Assembly: GCF_002850745.1 (NCBI RefSeq)
Contig: NZ_KZ559479.1
Location: 98,117 to 162,116, forward strand
DNA from: Nonomuraea indica
Lineage (GTDB): Bacteria > Actinomycetota > Actinomycetes > Streptosporangiales > Streptosporangiaceae
Direction: 5' to 3'
DNA length: 64,000 nt
The position numbers were made by a program, and so were the translations under genes. Shown here one piece after another: positions 16,383 through 22,797 of this stretch. The notes under the pieces are model-generated. The model saw only the letters and a program-made list of their open reading frames with translations, did no database searches and was not told the origin of the DNA. Each line of letters starts with the position of its first letter. Within the stretch, counting starts at the first letter, position 1.

Positions 16383-16413
16383 TTGACCTGGAGCCGGCTC
16401 CAACCCCTGGCTT
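16383..16413 (+). promoter_or_regulatory. MerR-type promoter, 19-bp spacer with palindrome
   Basis: TTGACC (16383-16388) and TGGCTT (16408-16413) are separated by 19 bp, the long spacing that MerR activators need. The spacer holds the perfect 14-bp palindrome TGGAGCCGGCTCCA (16389-16402). It is nearly identical to the element at 29399-29429. Confidence 0.82.
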
Positions 16414-16572
16414 GTGCCCTCGAAGCATCGGCCGCACGCTCCCCGAGCTGGCCGTGGCCTTCGCCGCCGAGCGCCCCGCCGTCACCTCGGTGATCGTCGG
16501 GCCGCGGACCATGGAGCAGCTGGAGGCGCTGCTGCAGGGGGCTTCGCTGACGAGCGTGCCGCCCGCCCGCGT
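16412..16572 (+). pseudogene. Truncated aldo-keto reductase remnant
   Basis: Directly behind the MerR promoter the frame reads IGRTLPELAVAFAAERPAVT then SVIVGPRTMEQLEALLQGA, which is the C-terminal NADP-binding end of a yeast-type aldo-keto reductase. The whole catalytic barrel (Asp, Tyr, Lys, His) is missing, and the normal C-terminus is also gone since the frame runs on antisense into the next gene. The promoter is intact, so an internal deletion seems to have joined the start region to the 3' end. It should be inactive. Confidence 0.82.
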
Positions 16573-16587
16573 CCGCCCGCCTCCGCC

Positions 16588-17418
16588 TCACGCGCCGCCG
16601 AGCGCCCTTTTCAGGGCCACGGCGAAGTCGGCGGAACGGCCCACGAAGCCGCCGTGGTCGCCGGGGAACACGGTGGGCGGCGTGCCGAGCTGCTCGGCCA
16701 GCGCGACCGCGCTGCGGTAGGCGTACTGGCGGTCCGTCGAGGCGTCCCCGACCCCGATGACGATCCTGGCGGGGCCCGACCGCAGGGCGGCCACGTCGGG
16801 CAGGTAGCCGCTGACCGGGCGCAGCACGTGGGCGAGGAAGAAGTCGAGGTTGCCGCCGATCCGGCCCCAGCCCTCCATCATCTCGGGGCTGGGCGGGGTC
16901 CGCGGCGGCTCCTGCTCCTCGCCGCTGAGCCCGACGAGCTCCTCGAACCGCTTCATGCCCGCTTCGACCCCCTGGTCGCGGTAGGCCTGGTAGACCTCCT
17001 CGGTGCCCGCGACGTACTCCTCGGCGTCGGGCAGGACGCGCCCGCACGGCGGCTCGTGCGCCACCAGCACGCGCACCCGGCCGGGATACCGGGCGGCCAG
17101 GTTGAGGCCGATGACGGCGCCGCCGCTGGAGCCGAACACGTAGGCGGGCTCGTCCCCCAGCTCGGCGAGCAGGCGGTGGGCGTCGTCGCCGTGCACGTCG
17201 GCGTCCACGTCCTGCGCCGGGCCGTCGAGGACGCTGCGGGAGTTGCCGCGCGGGTCGTAGGCCACGACCGTGAAGCGGTCGGTGAGGTGCGGCACGAGGT
17301 CGGCGAAGATCGCGGCGTCGGTGGGGCCGCCCGGGATCATCAGCAGCACGGGGCCGCTGCCCCGCACCTGGTAGTAGAGGGTCGCGCCGGGAACCTTGAG
17401 CGTCTTGTTCGCTTCCAT
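16588..17418 (-). CDS. Alpha/beta-fold hydrolase
   Basis: A 276-residue alpha/beta-hydrolase. LLMIPGGPTDAAIF forms the oxyanion region, GSSGG (96-100, Ser98) the nucleophile elbow, and PGDHGGFVG near the end holds the catalytic His. The family includes esterases and haloperoxidase-like enzymes, and the substrate is unknown. The ATG at 17418 is followed upstream by an A/T-rich palindrome overlapping a TTGACA -35 box, so it is probably repressed by a dedicated regulator not adjacent to it. Its 3' end faces the aldo-keto reductase remnant. Confidence 0.9.
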   Translation of the reverse strand: MEANKTLKVPGATLYYQVRGSGPVLLMIPGGPTDAAIFADLVPHLTDRFTVVAYDPRGNSRSVLDGPAQDVDADVHGDDAHRLLAELGDEPAYVFGSSGGAVIGLNLAARYPGRVRVLVAHEPPCGRVLPDAEEYVAGTEEVYQAYRDQGVEAGMKRFEELVGLSGEEQEPPRTPPSPEMMEGWGRIGGNLDFFLAHVLRPVSGYLPDVAALRSGPARIVIGVGDASTDRQYAYRSAVALAEQLGTPPTVFPGDHGGFVGRSADFAVALKRALGGA

Positions 17419-17435
17419 GCCCTGACCCTCTCACC

Positions 17436-17451
17436 GACAAAAAAATTTGTC
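17436..17451 (-). promoter_or_regulatory. Palindrome GACAAA-AAAA-TTTGTC over a TTGACA box
   Basis: Perfect 6-bp arms with a 4-bp centre lie 17 bp upstream of the hydrolase ATG. On the minus strand the right arm is part of TTGACA, so a bound repressor would cover the -35 element. The A/T content is striking against the local background. Confidence 0.68.
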
Positions 17452-17526
17452 AACAGGTGGGTGCGGAGGCGCGGAGCCCCACCCGGCCAGGGCGATCGGA
17501 CGGGGCCCCGCCGGCCTCTCCGGGCG

Positions 17527-17553
17527 CCGTCCCGGGAACCGCTCCCGGGACGG
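17527..17553 (-). terminator. GC-rich hairpin after the secreted hydrolase gene
   Basis: Perfect 11-bp arms CCGTCCCGGGA and TCCCGGGACGG flank a 5-nt loop, just beyond the stop at 17557. Confidence 0.7.
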
Positions 17554-17556
17554 GCC

Positions 17557-18711
17557 TCACTTCCAGAAAGTGACCTCGGGGAAGGCCGCGGAGGGGCCGT
17601 CCAGCAGCCGCTGGTCGCGCTCGCGCAGGTGCCGGTCCATGAAGGCGGTCACGTACGCCCGGGTGATCTCCAGCTCTCGGGCCGACTGCTTGGTGAGCAG
17701 CGGGTAGTCCGTGAAGGAGGAGTGGTCGCCGCCTCGCACGGTGAGCCAGCGCTTCCAGCCCGTCATGCGCGCCCAGTCACGGCCCCAGGTGACGTCCTTG
17801 CCGCCCGGCTCGTGCGCGTCGCCCGCGCCCATCAGCATGAACGGCCGTGCCGGCCCCTTGTCCGGGACGGGAACGAAGAAGGTGCCGTCCATGTTGACCC
17901 CGGCGCGCACGCGCGGGTCGTTCAGCATCGTCCACGTCGTGCTGGAGCCGCCCAGCGAGTGCCCGGCCATGCCGATGCGTGAGCGGTCCACGAGCCTGCC
18001 GCCCTGCCACACCGGATGCCGCCCGAGCAGCCGGTCGAGCACGAACGACACGTCCGCCTGCCGGGCCCTGACCGCCTTGTCCCCGAACTTCCAGGCGTCG
18101 GCTTCCTGCTCCGCGCAGGCCTCGCAACCGGCCAGCCGGCCGCCGGGCAGGCTGGTGCCGTACGACTCGTGGACGTGGTCGATGCCGGCGACCACGTACC
18201 CCCGGCTGGCCAGCTCCTCCGCGAGGCCGGTGAGCGACGAGCGCGCCATGGTGAACCCGGGCGAGAGCACCACCAGCGGCAGCGCTCCCTTGCGCCCGGC
18301 CGGGCGGGCGCCGGTGACCGCGTGGGTCCTGATGCCGCTGAGCGCCTCCTTCGGCACATCGGTGATCTTCTGGCCCGCCAGGAGGGCCGCGGCCTCCGCG
18401 TCGGTCATGTACGGCGCGGGCCGGCCCTCGCCCCTGCGGGCCGGGTACCACAGCGAGACCATGAGCTCCCTGGCCTTCGCCGTGGGCACCCAGGGGTCCG
18501 GACGGCCTCGGTCGACCAGGTGCAGGCTGACCGTTCCCACCGGCTGCGACCCGGTCGGGGCGGGGAGTGCGAGGCTCTCACCCGGGGCGGGCTCGGCGCG
18601 CGCCGGACCCGTCGCCTGGGCCGGCACGGCCGCGACGAGGGCGAGCAGACCCGCGGCGACGGCGCCCGCCACGCGGGCGCCGAGCATGATCGTGATTCTC
18701 ATGCCGCCCAT
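17557..18711 (-). CDS. Secreted PAF-acetylhydrolase-like esterase
   Basis: A 384-residue protein with a cleavable signal peptide (hydrophobic AGAVAAGLLALVAAVPAQA then a cut). The mature enzyme is an alpha/beta-hydrolase of the chlorophyllase/PAF-acetylhydrolase group: LMVSLWYPARRG, LPLVVLSPGFTMARSS and the nucleophile elbow GHSLGG with Ser252, followed by GGDHSSFTDYPLL with the catalytic His. It probably hydrolyses an ester outside the cell. Starts at 18711 and 18702 are both possible. A hairpin terminator follows it. Confidence 0.88.
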   Translation of the reverse strand: MGGMRITIMLGARVAGAVAAGLLALVAAVPAQATGPARAEPAPGESLALPAPTGSQPVGTVSLHLVDRGRPDPWVPTAKARELMVSLWYPARRGEGRPAPYMTDAEAAALLAGQKITDVPKEALSGIRTHAVTGARPAGRKGALPLVVLSPGFTMARSSLTGLAEELASRGYVVAGIDHVHESYGTSLPGGRLAGCEACAEQEADAWKFGDKAVRARQADVSFVLDRLLGRHPVWQGGRLVDRSRIGMAGHSLGGSSTTWTMLNDPRVRAGVNMDGTFFVPVPDKGPARPFMLMGAGDAHEPGGKDVTWGRDWARMTGWKRWLTVRGGDHSSFTDYPLLTKQSARELEITRAYVTAFMDRHLRERDQRLLDGPSAAFPEVTFWK

Positions 18712-18896
18712 GCTCCAGGTCCCGCCGCGGCGTCCGCTTCGGTCGAACGTCCACGCTCCACCTGCGACTTCCGGGCCACCGTCTACGCCCGTGGTCGTAC
18801 CGGACGCGACCACGCCGCCGCCTGGCCGCTTCGGGTGGACCCGTGCCCCGCCCGTCCTCCGGAGATTCTGTCGGTGGGCGTGTGGATGATGGGGGC

Positions 18897-19367
18897 ATGG
18901 CTTCTTGGCGGGAGTTCGAAGATCAGGCGCCCGAGCTGGCGGCGGTGGCGCGGCGGTTGATGGACCGATACCAGCACAAGGTGCTGGCCACGCTCCGGAA
19001 GGACGGCTCGCCGCGGGTCAGCGGCACCGAGGTCGACTTCCGCGACGGTGAGCTGTGGCTGGGGTCCATGGCGGGTGCGGTCAAGGCGCTCGATCTGCGG
19101 CGAGATCCGCGCATGGCCGTGCACGTCACCTCCGCCGCCCCCGACCCGGCCGACCCGTCGAGGTGGGAGGGTGACGTCAAGCTGGCCGGGAGGGCGGTGG
19201 AGGTGACCGACGCGCAGGTGCTCGCCTCGTTCGAGCTGCCCGGCGTCGGCTCGCACCTGTTCAGGGTGGAGCTGACCGAGGTGGTGTGGACCCGCGTCGA
19301 AGCCGACGACCTGGTCATGGACTCCTGGCGTGAGGGAGTGGGCGTCCGGCACCTCCGGCGCAAGTGA
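18897..19367 (+). CDS. Pyridoxamine 5'-phosphate oxidase-family protein
   Basis: A 156-residue split-barrel protein. ARRLMDRYQHKVLATLRKDG, SPRVSGTEVDFRDGELWLGS and KALDLRRDPRMAVHV are typical of stand-alone PPOX-fold proteins that bind FMN, F420 or haem. The specific cofactor is undecided; actinobacterial members are often F420-dependent. The ATG at 18897 starts MASWREF. It is divergent from the secreted esterase and tail-to-tail with an SDR gene. Confidence 0.85.
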   Translation: MASWREFEDQAPELAAVARRLMDRYQHKVLATLRKDGSPRVSGTEVDFRDGELWLGSMAGAVKALDLRRDPRMAVHVTSAAPDPADPSRWEGDVKLAGRAVEVTDAQVLASFELPGVGSHLFRVELTEVVWTRVEADDLVMDSWREGVGVRHLRRK

Positions 19368-19440
19368 TCTACAACGTCGGACACGCGATCGCCGGTGCGC
19401 CCGCACGCCCTCCACGACGGCGGAAGGCCCGAGACGGCGG

Positions 19441-20202
19441 TCAGTGCACGGCGAAGCCGCCGTCGACGAAGAGCATCTGGCCGGTGACGAAGCCGCAGGC
19501 GTCGCTCGACAGGAACACCGCCGCGCCCGCGAAGTCCGCGGGCACACCGTTGCGGCCGACCATGTGGCGGGCCGCGAGCTGCTCGGTGCGGCCGGGGATC
19601 GCCTGGGCGGGCGCCGTCAGCGGGGTCAGCACGAAGCCGGGGATGATCGTGTTGACCTGGACCCCGTGCCGCGACCAGGCCTCGGCCTGCGAACGGGTCA
19701 GCCCGGCGATGCCGGCCTTGGCCGCACCGTAGACGCCGCTGTCGCCGAAGGCGCTGACGGTCTGCTGGGAGCCGACGTTGATGATGCGGCCCCAGCCGCG
19801 CTCGGCCATGCGCGGGCCGAAGTGCTGTCCGAGCAGGTAGGGGGCGGTCAGGTTGACCGCGATGGTCTGCTCGTAGTCGTCGAGGGTGAGCTCGGCCATG
19901 GGCTTGCGGATGTTGTTGGCGGCGTCGTTCACCAGGATGTCGATGTGGCCCGCCTCGTCGCAGACCCGCTGGACGGCGTCGCGGTCTCCCAGGTCGGCGC
20001 TGATGGCCGAGGCGGTGACGCCGTGCCGCCGTAGCCCGGCCAGGGCCTCGTCGAGTGCCGCCTGCCGGCGGGCCACGATGACCACCTCGGCGCCGGCCCG
20101 GCCGATCGCCTCCGCCATGGCGTACCCGATGCCGGAACTGCCGCCGGTCACCAGGGCGCGGCGGCCGTCAAGGGAGAAGAGCTCACGCAAGTAGTCGGAC
20201 AC
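19441..20202 (-). CDS. Short-chain dehydrogenase/reductase (gluconate 5-dehydrogenase-like)
   Basis: A 253-residue classical SDR. The cofactor motif is TGGSSGIG, the usual NNAG is NDAAN, and the catalytic YxxxK is in YGAAK. The segment PMAELTLDDYEQTIAVNLTA and the end GFVTGQMLFVDGG are usual for the gluconate 5-dehydrogenase/carbonyl reductase branch. The start is a GTG at 20202 with no good ribosome site in front. It lies 119 bp downstream of a TetR gene on the same strand and may be co-transcribed with it. Confidence 0.88.
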   Translation of the reverse strand: MSDYLRELFSLDGRRALVTGGSSGIGYAMAEAIGRAGAEVVIVARRQAALDEALAGLRRHGVTASAISADLGDRDAVQRVCDEAGHIDILVNDAANNIRKPMAELTLDDYEQTIAVNLTAPYLLGQHFGPRMAERGWGRIINVGSQQTVSAFGDSGVYGAAKAGIAGLTRSQAEAWSRHGVQVNTIIPGFVLTPLTAPAQAIPGRTEQLAARHMVGRNGVPADFAGAAVFLSSDACGFVTGQMLFVDGGFAVH

Positions 20203-20321
20203 GGATGAGCAAGCTAGCAGGCGGCGCCGGAGTTTTCCAGGGATTGACCGATGATGGGATGAATGCTGCGGGAGCGCGGCGACGTCCGGCCGGGCCGCCG
20301 GGTCCGGCAGGGCGGCGAGCG

Positions 20322-20990
20322 CTACGCCGGCTGGTCGCGGAGGGTGGGCAGGCCGGCGGCGAGGGCGGCGAGGGCGCGGCGGAGGGTGGGCAGGAACGGC
20401 GGGCACAGCGCGGCGAGGAGATGGGGTTCCTGCTGGTAGAGCTCGGCGATGGCGGGCGAGGGGTGGGAGGCCGCGTACAGGCAACCGGCCAGCCAGGCGG
20501 CGAGGTGGGTGAGCTCGACGGCCTCGTCCACGGTCAGCTCGGGATGCGCCCGGGCTACCGCGCGGCCGAGTCCGGTGGTCAGTTCGAGGGCGGTCTCCTT
20601 GAAGGCGCGGGCCGCGGTGAGCGAGACGTTGTGCTCGAGGTGCTGGGAGAGCTGTCCGAGCAGGTCGCAGAAGAGGGGCCGCTCGGCCAGGGTCTCGGCC
20701 AGCACGGTGACGACGTCGCCCGGCGGGGTGGGCGCGCCGAGCCGTTGGACGACGGCGTCGTGCCAGTCGCGGCCGGCCTCGCTCAGGAGCTCCAGGTAGA
20801 TCTCCTCGCGGGTGCCGAAGTAGCGCACCACGTTCGACTTGGCCAGCCCGACGGCCGTGGCGACGCCGCCGAGGGTGACGTTGCGGACCCCGGACTCCAG
20901 GGCGAGCCGGCGGGCGGCTTCGAGGATCGCCTCGCGCCGTTGTTGCTTGTGCTCCGGCCGTCTGGCCCGCACGAACGTGGGTCGGGTCAT
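20322..20990 (-). CDS. TetR-family regulator, left of the Mo-hydroxylase operon
   Basis: A 222-residue TetR protein with REAILEAARRLALESGVRNV and the recognition region VGLAKSNVVRYFGTREEIYL. The recognition helix GLAKSNVxRYF is shared with the second TetR at 25153, marking them as paralogues. It is divergent from the molybdenum hydroxylase operon, and a 23-bp inverted repeat lies in the gap. It probably represses that operon in the absence of an aldehyde or N-heterocycle, which is inference. Confidence 0.92.
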   Translation of the reverse strand: MTRPTFVRARRPEHKQQRREAILEAARRLALESGVRNVTLGGVATAVGLAKSNVVRYFGTREEIYLELLSEAGRDWHDAVVQRLGAPTPPGDVVTVLAETLAERPLFCDLLGQLSQHLEHNVSLTAARAFKETALELTTGLGRAVARAHPELTVDEAVELTHLAAWLAGCLYAASHPSPAIAELYQQEPHLLAALCPPFLPTLRRALAALAAGLPTLRDQPA

Positions 20991-21037
20991 AGCCGACCCA
21001 GCATACGCCCGGCACCTAACGGAACAGCAGTCTCTTG

Positions 21038-21060
21038 TTAAGGGAACGGTGTTCTGTTAA
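21038..21060. promoter_or_regulatory. TetR operator TTAAnnGAAC-nnn-GTTCnnTTAA
   Basis: A 23-bp inverted repeat with paired blocks TTAA/TTAA and GAAC/GTTC around a GGT centre lies 47 bp from the TetR start and 71 bp before the 2Fe-2S gene. Its GAAC-GGT-GTTC core recurs as GAACC-GGT-GGTTC at 25127. Confidence 0.75.
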
Positions 21061-21131
21061 TGTCGGCCGGGCATGCCGCCCCCGTACGGCGGGGCATGCT
21101 GGACGGCGACGGACGCGATCGGAGAGAGCAC

Positions 21132-21677
21132 ATGGCCGAAGTGCGGATACGGGTCAACGGCGCCACCGCGACGCTCGACATCGAACCCCAGGTCAGCCTG
21201 CTCGACGCGTTGCGCGAGCACCTCGGCCTGACCGGCGCGAAGAAGGGCTGCGCGCAGGGAGCGTGCGGCGCGTGCACGGTGCTCGCCGACGGCGAGCGGA
21301 TCGTCTCCTGCCTCGCGCTGGCGGTGCAGTACGAGGGACGGGAGATCACCACCGTCGAGGGCCTCGCCGACGGCGAACGACTGCACCCGCTCCAGAAGGC
21401 GTTCATCGCCCACGACGGCCTCCAGTGCGGATACTGCACCCCGGGCCAGCTCTGCTCGGCGATCGGGATGCTGGCCGAACACCGGGCGGGAGCGCCGAGC
21501 GCGGTGACCGAACAGCCCCCCGGCCTGCCGGAGGCCCCTTCCGGGCCGCCTCCCGTGCTCTCCGAGGCCGAGATCCGCGAGCGGATGAGCGGCAACCTGT
21601 GCCGCTGCGGCGCCTACAACGGGATCGTCGCCGCGATCCAGGAAGTCGCCGCCACGGACGCGGAGATGACGCGCTGA
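21132..21677 (+). CDS. Mo-hydroxylase 2Fe-2S subunit (PaoA/XdhC-type)
   Basis: A 181-residue small subunit. The plant-type [2Fe-2S] motif has C40, C45, C48 and C60 (KGCAQGACGACTV); the second cluster domain has C99 and C102 (GLQCGYCTPGQ) and C156 and C158 (NLCRCGAYN). It carries electrons from the molybdenum centre to FAD. An insert of about 25 Pro/Ala-rich residues (AGAPSAVTEQPPGLPEAPSG) separates the two halves of the helical domain. The ATG at 21132 has GGAGAG upstream. It is coupled to the FAD subunit by a one-base stop/start overlap. Confidence 0.94.
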   Translation: MAEVRIRVNGATATLDIEPQVSLLDALREHLGLTGAKKGCAQGACGACTVLADGERIVSCLALAVQYEGREITTVEGLADGERLHPLQKAFIAHDGLQCGYCTPGQLCSAIGMLAEHRAGAPSAVTEQPPGLPEAPSGPPPVLSEAEIRERMSGNLCRCGAYNGIVAAIQEVAATDAEMTR

Positions 21678-22669
21678 TGAGGCCGTTCACGTACGTGCGC
21701 GCCGGAGACGTCGCCGAGGCGGTGCGCGAGGCGGCGCGGCCGGGCGCGAAGTTCCTCGGCGGCGGGACCAACCTCGTCGACCTGATGCGCGAGGACATCG
21801 AGCGGCCGAGCACGCTCGTCGACATCACCCGGCTCCCGCTGGCCGAGGTGACGGAGCCGCCGGGCGGCGGGCTGCGGATCGGCGCGCTGGTGCGCAACAG
21901 CCACCTGGCGGCGCACCCGCTCGTGCGCGCCCGCTACCCGGTGCTGTCGCAGGCGCTGCTCAGCGGCGCCTCGGCGCAGCTGCGCAACATGGCGACCGTG
22001 GGCGGCAACCTGCTCCAGCGCACCCGCTGCCTGTACTTCTACGACGGCGCCGCCGCCTGCAACAAGCGGGAGCCCGGCAGCGGCTGCGACGCGATCGGCG
22101 GGTTCAACCGCTACCACGCCGTGCTCGGCACGAGCGAGAGCTGCATCGCCACGCACCCGTCCGACATGGCGGTCGCGCTGGCCGCCCTGGACGCGGTCGT
22201 GGAGGTGACGGGCGAGGGCGGCACGCGCCGGATCTCGCTGGGCGACTTCCACCGCCTGCCCGAAGGCACCCCGCACCTGGAGACGACGCTCCGGCCCGGT
22301 GAGCTGGTGACCGCCGTGGAGCTGCCCGAGCTGCCCGTCGCGGCCCGGTCCCGCTACCGCAAGGTGCGCGACCGGGCCTCCTACGCCTTCGCCCTGGTGT
22401 CGGTGGCCGCGGCGCTGGAGGTGCGCGACGGCGCGGTCGGCGCCGTGCGGCTGGCGCTCGGCGGGGTGGCGGCCAAGCCGTGGCGGGCGCACGAGGCCGA
22501 ACGGGTGCTGCTCGGCGGGCCGGCGACGGAGGAGGCGTTCCGGCAGGCGGCCGACGCCGAGCTGGCGGCGGCGACCGGCCGGCCGGACAACACGTTCAAG
22601 ATCGAGCTGGCGCGGCGGACCGTCGTGGCCACGTTGCGGCAGCTGGCGGCCGAGGCGGGCACGGCATGA
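21677..22669 (+). CDS. Mo-hydroxylase FAD subunit with extra 4Fe-4S motif (PaoB-like)
   Basis: A 330-residue FAD subunit. The FAD-binding loops GGGTNL (28-33) and TVGGNL (107-112) are clear. Cysteines C118, C128, C137 and C156, in RCLYFYDGAAACNKREPG and nearby, form the additional [4Fe-4S] insertion typical of PaoB/YagS-type aldehyde oxidoreductases and 4-hydroxybenzoyl-CoA reductase. This points to an aldehyde-oxidising PaoABC relative, not a xanthine dehydrogenase. Its last codons overlap a small frame that spans to the next gene. Confidence 0.93.
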   Translation: MRPFTYVRAGDVAEAVREAARPGAKFLGGGTNLVDLMREDIERPSTLVDITRLPLAEVTEPPGGGLRIGALVRNSHLAAHPLVRARYPVLSQALLSGASAQLRNMATVGGNLLQRTRCLYFYDGAAACNKREPGSGCDAIGGFNRYHAVLGTSESCIATHPSDMAVALAALDAVVEVTGEGGTRRISLGDFHRLPEGTPHLETTLRPGELVTAVELPELPVAARSRYRKVRDRASYAFALVSVAAALEVRDGAVGAVRLALGGVAAKPWRAHEAERVLLGGPATEEAFRQAADAELAAATGRPDNTFKIELARRTVVATLRQLAAEAGTA

Positions 22670-22797
22670 GCGGCAGACCCGGTTTGACCGGAATGACCAG
22701 CATGAGCGGCCGGAGCGGTGTGGGCAACGTGAGCGTGACCGGTCGGCCCGGTCACGGAGGTCCGGCGGGTACGGGTGACGAGAGGAGCACGGCATGA
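22666..22797 (+). CDS. 43-residue Gly/Ser/Thr-rich reading frame bridging two subunits
   Basis: An ATG overlaps the FAD-subunit stop (ATGA at 22666) and the frame ends in a TGA that overlaps the next ATG (22794-22797). The product begins MSGRPGLTGMTSMSGRSG and is Gly/Ser/Thr/Arg-rich with no recognised domain. Such double overlap is what a coupling peptide would look like, but the composition is low-complexity and a GAGGAG ribosome site before 22794 means the large subunit does not need it. It may be chance. Confidence 0.3.
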   Translation: MSGRPGLTGMTSMSGRSGVGNVSVTGRPGHGGPAGTGDERSTA

